From: Streptosporangium sp. NBC_01495
GTDB taxonomy: Bacteria > Actinomycetota > Actinomycetes > Streptosporangiales > Streptosporangiaceae
Assembly (NCBI RefSeq): GCF_036250735.1
Contig: NZ_CP109430.1
Coordinates: 5,084,001-5,148,000 of the forward strand
Direction of reading: 5' to 3'
DNA: 64,000 nt
Shown here piece by piece: positions 48,490 to 59,991 of the stretch. The position numbers were made by a program, and so were the translations under genes. Within the stretch, counting starts at the first letter, position 1; the number at the start of each line of letters is the position of its first letter. Below the pieces are notes generated by a model. That model was not told where the DNA came from. It worked only from the letters and a program-made list of their open reading frames with translations, and did not search any database.

Positions 48490-50415
48490 TCAGCCGACGT
48501 GGACCAGGGGGCGGCGGGCGGTGTCGGCCTCGGCCTGGCGCAGCACCTCTCGGGTGAGGGGTGGGATGTCGCCGCCGCCGAAGACGAGATAGCGCAGCAG
48601 CGCGCCGATGGGGTTGCCCTCCGCGGCCCAGTGGAAGTAGACGTGCGGGGTCTTGCCGGTCTGGTCACGCAGGTAGAGCAGCAGGGCGGCGATGGCGTTG
48701 GCGATCGTGGGGCTCTCCATCCGCAGGATACGGAAGCCGTGGCGTTCCTCACCGACGACGCGCAACTCCCCGGCGAACTCCGAGGCGTCCGGGACGCTCA
48801 CCTCCAAAAACAGCAGCCCCTCGCCGGTGCGCAGCCGGTGCAGCTCCCAGGCCTCGCGGGCCTTGTCGACGTACTCCTTGCAGTCGCGCTCGTGCGGCTC
48901 GTTGGCGATCAGCCGGATCTCTCCGGACTCGCTGATGTAGCGGCGTGCCAGGTCGTCCAGGGTGACCTTGGTGACGCGCAGCTCGGTGGAGCGGGTGGCC
49001 CGGGAGATCAGCGAGGTGATCACGATGGCCAGCACGAACAGCAGGGCGATCACCAGGCCGTCGGGGCGTTCGATGATGTTGGCGACGGTGGCGTAGCCGA
49101 AGATCAGTGTGATGATCCCGAACGGGATCGCGGCCCGGACGCGGCCGGCGTTCCAGGCGGCCAGAGTGACCGCGACGGCGGCCGAGAGGATCAGCGCGAG
49201 CACGCCGGTGGCGTAGGCACCGCCCTGGGACTCCACGTCGGCGCCGAAGAACAGGGTGATGAGAAAGGAGATGGCGGTGAAGACCAGCACCATCGGCCGG
49301 GCGGCGCGCGACCAGTCGGGGGCCATGCCGTAGCGGGGCAGGTAGCGCGGCACGATGTTGAGCAGCCCGGCCAGCGCCGAGGCTCCGGCGAACCACAGGA
49401 TCGCGATCGTGGACAGGTCGTAGACGGTGCCGAACCCGCCTCCCAGGTAGGTGTGGGCCAGATAGGCCAGTGCACGCCCGTTGGCCGAGCCGCCCTCGGC
49501 GAACTCAGCGGCCGGGATGAGCACGGTGGTGGCGAAGCTGGAGGCGATCAGGAAGACGCTCATGATGATCGCCGCGGTGGTCAGCAGTTTTCTCGCGCCG
49601 CTGATCCGCTGGGCGAGGTCTCCCTTGACCAGGGGCATCACGGCCACACCGGTCTCGAAGCCGGACAGGCCGAGGGCGAGTTTGGGCATGACGTACAGCG
49701 AGACGGCGATCATCGCGATCGGGCTGGACTGCCGGCTGGTCAACGCCGCCTGCCAGTCGGTGACCAGCACGGGATCGGCGAGTATCCGCTGCAGGGCCGT
49801 CGCCAGGACGACCACGTTCAAGGTGAGGTAGACGACCACCAGGATGACGGCGATCGAGATGGCCTCGCTGAACCCGACCAGGAACACCCCGCCGAGTGCG
49901 GCTATCAGCGCCAGCGTGACCGGCACCTGCCAGCCGGAGAGGAAACCGGGCACGAACGGGTTGTGCAGGATGTGGGCGGTGGCGTCGGCCGCCGACAGGG
50001 TGATCGTGATGATGAACGCGGTGGCGACGAACCCGAGCAGGAACAACACCAGCAGCTTGCCCCGCCAGCCGGGCAGCAGGCGTTCCAGCATCGACAGCGA
50101 GCCCAGCCCGTTGGGGCTCTGCTCGGCCACCGCCCGGTAGGTCGGCAGCGCGCCGAACAGGGTCAGCGCCACCAGCAGCACGGTGGCGACCGGGCTGAGC
50201 GCCCCGGCGGCCAGCGCGGCGATGCCCGGCTGGTAGCCCAGGGTGGAGAAGTAGTCCACGCCGGTCAGGCACATCACCTGCCACCAGGAATGCCGGTGCT
50301 CGGGCGGCTCCTCGTGATCCGGGACACCGGTCCTGGGGTCGGAGCGCTGCAGCCCCTTCAACAGCCATCCCCGCAGCCCCGCGCTCACCTGCGTCGACGC
50401 CGGTGTACCTGCCAC
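48490..50415 (-). CDS. APC-superfamily permease
   Basis: 641 residues, GTG start with GGGAGAG upstream. About 12 membrane segments begin at [20 protein letters not shown], an unwound first helix typical of APC transporters. A cytosolic C-terminal region of about 180 residues follows (from [20 protein letters not shown]). Amino acids or potassium are both possible substrates for this large type. It is convergent with the TetR gene. Confidence 0.82.
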   Translation of the reverse strand: MAGTPASTQVSAGLRGWLLKGLQRSDPRTGVPDHEEPPEHRHSWWQVMCLTGVDYFSTLGYQPGIAALAAGALSPVATVLLVALTLFGALPTYRAVAEQSPNGLGSLSMLERLLPGWRGKLLVLFLLGFVATAFIITITLSAADATAHILHNPFVPGFLSGWQVPVTLALIAALGGVFLVGFSEAISIAVILVVVYLTLNVVVLATALQRILADPVLVTDWQAALTSRQSSPIAMIAVSLYVMPKLALGLSGFETGVAVMPLVKGDLAQRISGARKLLTTAAIIMSVFLIASSFATTVLIPAAEFAEGGSANGRALAYLAHTYLGGGFGTVYDLSTIAILWFAGASALAGLLNIVPRYLPRYGMAPDWSRAARPMVLVFTAISFLITLFFGADVESQGGAYATGVLALILSAAVAVTLAAWNAGRVRAAIPFGIITLIFGYATVANIIERPDGLVIALLFVLAIVITSLISRATRSTELRVTKVTLDDLARRYISESGEIRLIANEPHERDCKEYVDKAREAWELHRLRTGEGLLFLEVSVPDASEFAGELRVVGEERHGFRILRMESPTIANAIAALLLYLRDQTGKTPHVYFHWAAEGNPIGALLRYLVFGGGDIPPLTREVLRQAEADTARRPLVHVG

Positions 50416-50953
50416 TGTCTCTCCCTGCGCTGTACATCGTCACCTGGTTCCCGATAGGCGTTGACGGCGCGCTGTCGCACCACCGGGTACCCGTCAGGTG
50501 CCGGTGTCCGGGCTTCGCCGCCGGTCACGCCCTACAACCGCAGGATCGAGGCGGACGAGCGGGGGGTTCGCGGCGAGGGGACGCCATGACGCGCCGAAGC
50601 CCACCGGTCGCCGTCCGGCGAGGAGACGACGAGTCGTCCCGGGCCGCGGGGCGCGGTCGGGAGGGGGCGCGGGAGAGGAAGACGAGACACGCCATATTCC
50701 CTACCGGTCCGGCCGCCGGGCGCCTAGGAAATCATGCGGATCCATACGCGTTCTTGACGCCTGTTCGCCATAGTTCGTCCCGCTTTGCCGATGTATCAAC
50801 TGTCTTGCTATGGTTCCTGCGCCTCTCTTGGATCCCTGGGCCGGGAAAAGCCCGGCCACCGGCGACAGGGGTGATCACCGGACGGGAGCAGCACGGCGTG
50901 GCGACCGGCTACCCGCCCGGCTTCGTCAGCGGCCTGGGCCTCCGCTCGCCCCG
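50416..50953. other. 538 bp intergenic region upstream of the permease
   Basis: No gene is supported. A + strand pair TTGCCG (near 50784) and TATGGT (near 50808) could be a promoter, but only a short doubtful frame follows. A c-di-AMP riboswitch, frequent before such permeases, was looked for and not recognised. Confidence 0.4.
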
Positions 50954-51781
50954 CTAGGCCTCCGCGCCGAAGTGGGCGGCGTGCTCAACGGCCCACTCCT
51001 CGAACGAACGCGGCTCGCGACCGGTGATCTCACGCACCGTGGGCGAGATGGAGATCGACTCGGGTGGCGGGTTGCCCTGCCAGGAGGCGAGCAGCTCGAC
51101 GAGCTCCTCGGCGTGCCCCGCCTGCCGCCAGCGCCGGCGCGCCTGCTCCTCGGTGAGCTCGACGAGGCGAAGCGGACGGCCCGTCGCCTCCGCGATCGCG
51201 GCCAGGCGCTGGCGCCGGCTGAGCACCCGAGGCCCCGTGAGCACGTATGTCCTCCCCGCGTGGCCGCCGCGCACGAGCACCGCCGCCGACACGGCGCCGA
51301 CGTCGGCCTCGTCCACCACCCCGCCGGGAACGTCGGCGAACGGCTCACGCACCTCGCCCTCCGCCCTGATGTCCGGCGCCCAGGCCAGCGCGTTACTCAT
51401 GAAGTCGACCGGCTGCAGCCTGGTCCACTCAAGGCCGCTCGCCGCGAAGGCCTCCTCCACCGGGCCCACCTCGCCGTTCCACAACAGCGCGACCCGCCGC
51501 ACTCCCGCCTTCTCCGCCAGCCTGGCCAGCTCCGGTCCGGTCCGCAGCGTGGCGTAGTCGTCGCCACCCACGGTCAGCAGATGCACGCCCTCGACACCGT
51601 CGAAGGCCGGCCCCAGCGTTCCGGGATCGGTGAGATCGCCCCGCACCACCTCCACGGACTCCGGCAGGTCGGCCCCGGCCGGATCCCTGGTCAGCGCGCG
51701 CACTCTCCGCCCCGTACGGAGCAGGTGGTCGACCACGTGCCGGCCGACCCGGCCCGTCGCTCCGGTCACCAGAAACGTCAT
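50954..51781 (-). CDS. NmrA-like NAD(P)-binding protein
   Basis: 275 residues from ATG 51781 (GAGAGG upstream). FLVTGATGRVGRHVVDHLLR is the dinucleotide motif. There is no canonical YxxxK catalytic pair, as in NmrA/NADPH:quinone reductase-like proteins. A paralogue in the same window (24827-25693) has the same layout, but this one has no SnoaL partner or adjacent regulator. Confidence 0.8.
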   Translation of the reverse strand: MTFLVTGATGRVGRHVVDHLLRTGRRVRALTRDPAGADLPESVEVVRGDLTDPGTLGPAFDGVEGVHLLTVGGDDYATLRTGPELARLAEKAGVRRVALLWNGEVGPVEEAFAASGLEWTRLQPVDFMSNALAWAPDIRAEGEVREPFADVPGGVVDEADVGAVSAAVLVRGGHAGRTYVLTGPRVLSRRQRLAAIAEATGRPLRLVELTEEQARRRWRQAGHAEELVELLASWQGNPPPESISISPTVREITGREPRSFEEWAVEHAAHFGAEA

Positions 51782-52155
51782 TGGCATGCCTCTCTCTGGA
51801 CGAGACACCGACGCTATGTCCCATCCCGCGCCCGCCGCATCGGACCATTGGCCTAGGACTTGCGAAACCGGCCCCGGTCAAGTCCTCCGCGACATGGTCC
51901 ACGACGCCCACGGCGAGCGGCCGATCCGCCGCGAACCCGACTCCATCAATCCCGGCGAACCACCGGGCCACCGCACTCGCCGATCCTGCCCGGCGAGGGA
52001 GTCGGCCACGAGGCCGGCGCCGTGCGGCGGTTCTCCGCCACCCCGCCGACCCGCCACCCCGCGCTTCCCGTTCTCCCGTATTGTGACCGTATGGCTACAC
52101 TGTGTAATTGAGTTTCGAGGATGCGCCAGCGCTCCAACCAGGGTGGGAGATCACG
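51782..52155. other. 374 bp upstream region of the heme peroxidase
   Basis: Nothing coding is supported. A TACACT (52096-52101) could be a -10 without a good -35. A TTG at 52108 would extend the peroxidase by 16 residues but has no ribosome site. Confidence 0.4.
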
Positions 52156-53766
52156 ATGTTCTTCACTGTGCCGCAGTCGATTGCCCGGGAGCTGCCCCGG
52201 TTCCTGAACGCCGTGGGACGGATCCCGCTGGTCCGCAGGGCGGTCAGCACCGTGGTGATCGAAGTCCTGGCCGGCTCGACCTCGCCGAGGCCGCGCGCGC
52301 TGTCGATGGCCGACGACTACACCAGCTGGAAGAGCCTGACCGACCGGACGTTCAGCGGACGCCACCTGCCCCCGATCCTGCCGTCACCGGAAGAACTACC
52401 GAGTGAGGAGAGCGTCAACGACCTGTTCCGGCGCCGCAAGGACGAGCGGGGAGAGGACGTGGAGATCGAGTCCACGGACACCAGCGTGATGTTCATGTTC
52501 TTCGCGCAGTGGTTCACCGACAGTTTCCTGCGGACCAGCAGGGAGGACTTCCGCAAGAACACCTCCACCCAGGAGATCGACCTCTGCCAGATCTACGGGC
52601 TCACCGAAGAGAAGACGCACCTGCTGCGCGCGCATCAGGACGGACGGCTGAAAAGCCAGCTGATCGACGGCGAGGAATACCCCGAATTCCTCTTCAAGCC
52701 GCGATCCCCGGGGAAGCCGCCGGTGTTCAAACCGGAGTTCGAAGGACTCCACGACCCTGAGTTCATCATCAAGGTGCTCCTTGAGGACGCCCCCGAGAAG
52801 CAGAAGGACCTGTTCTTCGCCGTCGGGCTGGAGCACGGCAACTCCACCATCGGCAACACCATCATGAACGTCGTCTTCCTGCGCGAACACAACCGGATCG
52901 CGGGCCTGCTCAAGAAGGCGCATCCGGAATGGGCCGACCGGCCGGAGGGAGCCGACCCCCACCTGTTCGAGACCACCCGCAACATCATGATCGTCCTGCT
53001 GCTCAAGCTGGTGGTCGAGGAGTACGTCAGGCACATCAGCCCGTACGACTTCCCGCTGGAGGCCGTCCCGTTCATCGCGGACGGGAAACGCTGGAACCGT
53101 TCCAACTGGGTCTCGATAGAGTTCAACCTGCTGTACCGGTGGCATTCGCTCGTTCCCAGCACGATCGGTTCCGGTCCGGACCGGCTGGAATCGACCGGCT
53201 TCCGCAACAACAACCCGCTCGTCTTGTCCCGCGGGATCGAATCCCTGATCTCTCAGTGCTCCAGGGAACGCGCCGGGCGGATCGGCCTCATGAACACGCC
53301 CCACTTCCTGGTCGACCGCGATCCCGCCCACCCCGACCGCCCCTCGGTGCAGGAACGGACCATCGCCCTGGCGCGCAAGGCGCAACTCGCCTCTTACAAC
53401 GACTACCGCGAGAATTTCGGCCTCGGACGGCTCAAGGACTTCGGCCAGCTCACGAAGGACACCGACCTGCGGGGACGTCTGGAGAAGCTCTACGACGACG
53501 ACATCGACAAACTCGAATGGTACGTGGGCATCTTCGCCGAGGACTACTCCCGCGACGAGATGATGGGCAGGCTGATGACGACCATGGTCGCCTACGACGC
53601 CTTCACCCAGGCCCTGACCAACCCCCTCCTCGCCCGCAACGTCTTCAACGAGGCCACCTTCACCGGTGTCGGCCTGGACCTCATCAAGAAGACGAAATCC
53701 CTGCAACAGATCGTCGCCCGCAACTCCACCTCTCCCGAATCCGTCCGCTGCACCTTCCGCTGCTGA
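52156..53766 (+). CDS. cyclooxygenase-like heme peroxidase lacking the distal histidine
   Basis: 536 residues from ATG 52156 (GGGAG upstream). It has animal-type peroxidase/cyclooxygenase motifs: VMFMFFAQWFTDSFLRTS, FLREHNRIAGLL, EEYVRHISPYDF and EFNLLYRWHSLVP. The last contains the proximal heme histidine and the tyrosine equivalent to COX Tyr385. The distal histidine (FFAQHFTHQFF in mammals) is replaced by aspartate. The radical-forming tyrosine and proximal ligand are therefore kept while normal peroxide cleavage should be weak. A fatty-acid dioxygenase-like role is possible. No signal peptide is seen. Confidence 0.82.
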   Translation: MFFTVPQSIARELPRFLNAVGRIPLVRRAVSTVVIEVLAGSTSPRPRALSMADDYTSWKSLTDRTFSGRHLPPILPSPEELPSEESVNDLFRRRKDERGEDVEIESTDTSVMFMFFAQWFTDSFLRTSREDFRKNTSTQEIDLCQIYGLTEEKTHLLRAHQDGRLKSQLIDGEEYPEFLFKPRSPGKPPVFKPEFEGLHDPEFIIKVLLEDAPEKQKDLFFAVGLEHGNSTIGNTIMNVVFLREHNRIAGLLKKAHPEWADRPEGADPHLFETTRNIMIVLLLKLVVEEYVRHISPYDFPLEAVPFIADGKRWNRSNWVSIEFNLLYRWHSLVPSTIGSGPDRLESTGFRNNNPLVLSRGIESLISQCSRERAGRIGLMNTPHFLVDRDPAHPDRPSVQERTIALARKAQLASYNDYRENFGLGRLKDFGQLTKDTDLRGRLEKLYDDDIDKLEWYVGIFAEDYSRDEMMGRLMTTMVAYDAFTQALTNPLLARNVFNEATFTGVGLDLIKKTKSLQQIVARNSTSPESVRCTFRC

Positions 53767-54034
53767 CCCAAGGTTTTCCCGTGGTGCCGCTCCGGCTCGC
53801 CGATGGTCCTGGCGGGGCCGCGCGGTGGTTCGCCGCCGTCGTGCAGCGCGGCTATCGCGGCCCGCAGCCGGCAGTGGTGTTTCGCCCAAAGCGGTACGAC
53901 TGGCGCGTGACGGGCACTGCAACGCCGAGAGGTTCTCGAAGAAGATGTCGCAGAGGATGTCGAGACCGGCCTGGCGGCTCCGTCTCAGGGGCGGATGCGG
54001 CCACCGTGGCCGTGCCACACCAAGGAGACCCAGC

Positions 54035-54475
54035 ATGACGATCCAGCGGATGGACAACGTCCTCATCGTTGTCGACGACCTTGACGCTGTTATTTCGTTC
54101 TTCGTCGAACTCGGCATGGAGCTGGAAGGCAAGGCGCCGATCGAGGGACGTTGGGTGGAGCGTGTCATCGGGATCGACGACGTCCGACAGGACGTCGCGA
54201 TGCTGCGGACCCCGGACGGCCACGGCCGAATCGAGCTGGCGATGTTCCACACGCCGAAGGCGATCAGTGCCGAGCCGAAGGACGCACCCGCGAACACGCT
54301 GGGCATTCGTCGCATCATGTTCGCCGTCGACGACATCGAGGACGTCGTTGCCCGCCTGCGCACCCACGGCGCCGAACTCGTCGGCGAGCTGGCGCGATAC
54401 GAGGACAGCTACCGGCTCTGCTACGTCCGCGGCCCCGAGGGCATCATCGTCGGACTGGCCGAACAACTCAGCTGA
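54035..54475 (+). CDS. VOC-superfamily (glyoxalase/bleomycin resistance) protein
   Basis: 146 residues with two beta-alpha-beta-beta-beta units (MDNVLIVVDDLDAVISFFVE; IRRIMFAVDDIEDVVARLRT) and a terminal YVRGPEGIIVGLAEQL giving the metal-binding glutamate region. AAGGAG precedes the ATG. VOC proteins may isomerise, dioxygenate or sequester small molecules; the context does not decide. Confidence 0.85.
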   Translation: MTIQRMDNVLIVVDDLDAVISFFVELGMELEGKAPIEGRWVERVIGIDDVRQDVAMLRTPDGHGRIELAMFHTPKAISAEPKDAPANTLGIRRIMFAVDDIEDVVARLRTHGAELVGELARYEDSYRLCYVRGPEGIIVGLAEQLS

Positions 54476-54757
54476 AGGCTGCCGAAGGGACCGTGCGCCC
54501 GGGGAACCTCCCGGGCACCCTCGCACGGGAGGTGCGCCGGACCGTCGGTCGCGTACGCACCCGCGAGTCCACCGCCACCCCTGACGACCAGTACCCCGTT
54601 CCACTCGAACTTCGTCGGTTTCAGGGGCGGTGCTGCTCGTCCTGTCCGGGAGCACCCTGCGCCTTCCGGACTTGGGTCACACCAGGCCCTGCAACGTTCG
54701 GATTAACCTTGTACCCGATCATCTTTCGCGATTCATTCGTTACGTCACGATGAGGTC

Positions 54758-57025
54758 ATGTCGGGACGCTTTTTGAAATGGATCGGCATGACCGTGTTCG
54801 CCGCCACGGTGAGCGGACTGGGCCTTTACCTGCTCACCCGGGACAAGCTGGAGGAGGCCGATCAGTCGGCGAGCGTGATCGGCGCGTTCATCGGCCTGGG
54901 CAGCCTGGCCCTGACGCTCTACGGAATGCTCGCCGACCGCGGTACCCGTTCGGCCTCGACGCCGGTGAATCCCGAGGAAACCATCGTCGCGGCCAAGAAG
55001 GCGCTGACCGGCCTGGTGGCCCGGCAGTGGCGCACCGAGGCGACCATCCGCGCCCTGGACGATCCCGAACCGATCCCGATCACCTGGCACCTGGTCGACG
55101 ACGCCGCGACGATGGACCACCCACGCCTGGTCGGCGAGCACCTGTGGACGTTCACCGGCTCCAGCGACCGGATCCCCGAACTCGCCGATGCCTTTCGCAG
55201 GTTGCGGCGCCGACGGCTGGTCATCACCGGCAGCCCCGGCACCGGTAAGACCACCCTGGCCATTCAGCTGCTGCAGCACCTGGTGGCCCCCGGCCATGAC
55301 GCGGCCGATCCGGTGCCGGTGCTGGTACCCGTCAACGGCTGGAACACCACCACCCACCCGCGGCTGCACGACTGGCTCGCCGCCCGCCTGCCCCTCGACT
55401 ACCCGGCGCTGACCGCCCCACGGTTCGGAACAGCCGCCGCTCAGGCCCTGCTCGATCACGGCCACATCCTGCCCATCCTGGACGGCCTGGACGAGATACC
55501 CGACCACGCCCGCACCCAGGTGATCCGCGCGTTGAACCGGTGGCTGGCCGAGGGCGACTCCTTCATCCTCACCAGCCGCACCACCGAATACGACCAGGCG
55601 GTCAAGCAGGCCGGCGACGTGCTCAACGCCGCCGCCGTCATCGCCCCGGCCCCGATCACCGCGGCCGACGCAGAAACCTACCTGCGCGCCTGCCTGCCGC
55701 CGGCCCCCCGCCACGACTGGACCCCGATCTGGGCCGCGCTGCACAACGCCACCCACCCGGGCCTGAGCCGACTGGCCGAAACCGCGCTGGGACTGTGGCT
55801 GATCCGCACCGTCCACATCACACCCGCCACCGACCCCATCCCCCTGACCGGCCCCCCGGCCCAGCAGGAGACGACACTGCGGGCCCATCTGTTCGACCAC
55901 CTCATCCCCGCCGCCATCGACAGCCGACCCCCCAGCAGCGACCCCGCCGAACACTTCCGGCCCCGCACCGCCTGGAACCCCGACCACACCCGCGACCACC
56001 TCACCTACCTCGCCCGTCTCCTGCACCACCACAACACCTACGACCTGGCCTGGTGGCAACTCGCCCAGCACACCGTCCCTCCCGCCGGACGACGCCGCAC
56101 CGTCCGGCGGGCCGTGCTCGTGGTCGGTCTTACCGGCGGGCTCATGGCCGCACTCGGGCTTCCGGGCGGGTTCGGGCTCGCGTTCGGGCTCATGGCCGGG
56201 CTCGTGATCAGGCGCAGGGGCGGCCTCGTGTTCGGGCTCACGGGCGTGCTGGTGGGCAGCCTCGCGTTCGGGCTCGAGTTCGGGCTCGTGGGCGTGCTCG
56301 CGATCGGGTTCGCGGTCGGACGCGGTACATGGTTCACCGAGACCCCCGGTTATGCCGATCTGCATCTGTCAGGAAGAACAACCGACCTCATCAAAAACGT
56401 GCGAAACGCGCTCGCGAAATGGCTCGCGGTTGGGTTCGCGTTCGGGCTCGCGTTCGGATTCATGGACGGGCTCATGGACGGGCTCATGAACGGGCTCGTG
56501 TTCGGGCTCGCGTTCGGGCTCCTGGTCGGACTCGCGGTCGGACTCGCGGTCGGATCCGCGGACGGGGTGATCAAGTGGGCGGAACAGCCCGCCTCCTCCA
56601 CGATCGCGACCACACCGCTGACGAGCTGGAAAGCCGACAGAACCCTGACACTGCTACGAGTCATAACGCTCGGGCTCGGAGTCGGGCTCGGGCTCGGGCT
56701 CCTGGCCGGGCTCATGTCCGGGCCCATGGGTGGGATCACGTTCGGGATCACGCTCGGGCTCACCTTCGGGCTCACGCTTGGAAATCACCATGCTTGGCTG
56801 GCCTACACGATCGCCGCCCGGCGATTGGCCAAAAAGGGGCACCTGCCCCGCAAGCTGATGGCGTTCCTCGACGACGCCCACCGCCTCGGCCTGCTCCGCA
56901 CCGTCGGCCCCGTCTACCAGTTCCGCCACGCCGAACTCCAAGACCACCTCGCCGCACCACCATCGCCGAGCAGCGAGCCCACCGGCACGACCACAACACC
57001 AAGATCCACCGAAAATGCCAGCTGA
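54758..57025 (+). CDS. NACHT NTPase with a Gly-Leu repeat membrane domain
   Basis: 755 residues. Two membrane helices are at about 5-27 and 38-58. A NACHT ATPase follows, with Walker A VITGSPGTGKTTLA (near 152) and Walker B ILPILDGLDEIPD (near 240), then sensor and helical parts. From about 450 to 680 comes a very hydrophobic domain built of repeated GLxxGL units (FGLAFGLMAGL; MDGLMDGLMNGLVFGLAFGL). The short C-terminal tail is soluble (LPRKLMAFLDDAHRLGLLR). NACHT proteins act as ATP-driven signalling platforms, several of them antiphage. Here the repeats would be a membrane effector or anchor. Confidence 0.82.
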   Translation: MSGRFLKWIGMTVFAATVSGLGLYLLTRDKLEEADQSASVIGAFIGLGSLALTLYGMLADRGTRSASTPVNPEETIVAAKKALTGLVARQWRTEATIRALDDPEPIPITWHLVDDAATMDHPRLVGEHLWTFTGSSDRIPELADAFRRLRRRRLVITGSPGTGKTTLAIQLLQHLVAPGHDAADPVPVLVPVNGWNTTTHPRLHDWLAARLPLDYPALTAPRFGTAAAQALLDHGHILPILDGLDEIPDHARTQVIRALNRWLAEGDSFILTSRTTEYDQAVKQAGDVLNAAAVIAPAPITAADAETYLRACLPPAPRHDWTPIWAALHNATHPGLSRLAETALGLWLIRTVHITPATDPIPLTGPPAQQETTLRAHLFDHLIPAAIDSRPPSSDPAEHFRPRTAWNPDHTRDHLTYLARLLHHHNTYDLAWWQLAQHTVPPAGRRRTVRRAVLVVGLTGGLMAALGLPGGFGLAFGLMAGLVIRRRGGLVFGLTGVLVGSLAFGLEFGLVGVLAIGFAVGRGTWFTETPGYADLHLSGRTTDLIKNVRNALAKWLAVGFAFGLAFGFMDGLMDGLMNGLVFGLAFGLLVGLAVGLAVGSADGVIKWAEQPASSTIATTPLTSWKADRTLTLLRVITLGLGVGLGLGLLAGLMSGPMGGITFGITLGLTFGLTLGNHHAWLAYTIAARRLAKKGHLPRKLMAFLDDAHRLGLLRTVGPVYQFRHAELQDHLAAPPSPSSEPTGTTTTPRSTENAS
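56455..56560 (+). repeat. 12-bp tandem repeats coding GLxxGL units
   Basis: Near-identical 12-bp units of the type GGGCTCATGGAC or GGGCTCGCGTTC follow each other inside the NACHT gene. A second tract lies at about 56670-56775 and a third near 56160-56300. Because 12 is a multiple of 3, slippage would change repeat number without shifting the frame. Confidence 0.7.
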
Positions 57026-57266
57026 ATCCGAACGATCCGGAACGCGACCGCCGCGACGACCTCGTCGGCCTGCCCAGGCGTCGCGATCCGCGTGTCGACA
57101 CGCACTTTCGCGGCACGCGTGGCGGTGACCGGTGAGCGTGCCTCCGAGATGCCGGGAGCGGGCGCGTCCTCCCGGCCCGGTTCCGGGCCCGCCTGAGGGA
57201 GGCCGGGGCCCGCCGGCACAACGGCCGCGCCGTCGCGGGCACCCGGGCTCCCTCTCGACGGGCGGG

Positions 57267-58802
<1,536 letters not shown>

Positions 58803-59807
58803 TCAGGCGGGCCCCAGCTCCCGCAGGATCCGCAGCACCTCCCGGGGATCTCCCCGCACCTCGGGCGGCAGGCTCACGTAGAGCTGGAGCGAGGTGACCC
58901 CGGGCCGGTGGAACCGGGCGATCCGTTCCCGGCAGTCCTCCGGCGTCCCGTTGACGAACAGTTCGTCCACGACCTCCGCGGGAAGCGCGGCGGCGGCGCC
59001 CGCGTGGTCGCCCCGGTCCCACAGGTCGTGGGTCTCGGCGAGCAGGCCGCCCCGGCCGAGCCATTCCTGGAACCTCCGGTACGGCTCGCGGTTCAGGATC
59101 CAGGCGAGGAACGGCCGGGTCGCCCGCCGTACGAACTCGGGGTCGTCCGACGGGCACACGAACACCTTCACCACGAGTTCCTTACCGGGCGGCTGGGGCC
59201 CGACCGTCTCGACGATCTTCGGCACGTCCGCGGCGGAGAGCAGGTTGGAGATGGCCCCGTCGCCGTCCTCGAACCCCATCCGCAGCATCCCCGGCCGCAG
59301 CGCTCCCACGATCACCTTGGGCGGCTCGGCCGGCACCCAGGGGAGCCGGTAGCCGGTGATCTCGAAGGTGTCGAAGGGCCCGGTCACGTACTCGCCGCGG
59401 AGCGCGCTCCTGACGAAGCGGACCACGTCGCGGGTCCGTTTGAAGGGCTCGGTGAACGGGATGCCGTTGATGTCGCTGACGTGCGCGGGCACCGAGGAGC
59501 CCACGCCGAGCAGCACCCGTCCCGGCGCGACCTCGGCGAGCGTCGCCGCGTGCTGGGCGAGCACGGCGGGTCCCCGGGTCTGGGCGGGGACGATCCCGGT
59601 GGCCAGGCGCACCCGTGAGGACCAGGCGGCGGCCAGGGCCAGCGGGGTGAAGGCGTCGTGGCCGCCGCCCTCGGCCGTCCATACGTCCGAGTAACCGAGG
59701 TCGGGCATGCGCTCCACGATGTGCCGGTGCGCGGCCAGCGGGATGCCCGGCAGCGGCAGTGTCACCCCCCACGACGGCGTCGTCGGCCCAGTCGCCGGCC
59801 CGGTCAT
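58803..59807 (-). CDS. LLM-class (F420 or FMN-dependent) oxidoreductase
   Basis: 334 residues. The bacterial luciferase-like barrel is shown by VWTAEGGGHDAFTPLALAAA, RVRLATGIVPAQTRGP and RVLLGVGSSVPAHV. In actinomycetes most such proteins use F420. It is divergent from an XRE/MmyB-like regulator that may control it. Substrate unknown. Confidence 0.85.
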   Translation of the reverse strand: MTGPATGPTTPSWGVTLPLPGIPLAAHRHIVERMPDLGYSDVWTAEGGGHDAFTPLALAAAWSSRVRLATGIVPAQTRGPAVLAQHAATLAEVAPGRVLLGVGSSVPAHVSDINGIPFTEPFKRTRDVVRFVRSALRGEYVTGPFDTFEITGYRLPWVPAEPPKVIVGALRPGMLRMGFEDGDGAISNLLSAADVPKIVETVGPQPPGKELVVKVFVCPSDDPEFVRRATRPFLAWILNREPYRRFQEWLGRGGLLAETHDLWDRGDHAGAAAALPAEVVDELFVNGTPEDCRERIARFHRPGVTSLQLYVSLPPEVRGDPREVLRILRELGPA

Positions 59808-59991
59808 CGGCTCAGCCCCGCGGCACCGGCGGCACGGGGCCGGTCGGGCGACGAGGGGCGCCTCGCCACGGCGGGGCTCTGGAAAACGATCACGACACGA
59901 CCTCGGTCAGATGGAACATTTCACACCGATAGTGTCGGGAATCCCTAAAATAAGACAGCAAGGTATTTATGCTGATACAGGAGGTCATAGG

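Noticed and set aside
50416..50953. c-di-AMP riboswitch before the APC permease
   Set aside because: Such switches often precede these permeases, but the conserved core elements could not be matched on the reverse strand.
54740..56365. 541-residue reverse frame rich in EPEHE repeats
   Set aside because: It is the antisense of the Gly-Leu repeats of the NACHT gene; the repetitiveness is inherited from the real coding strand.
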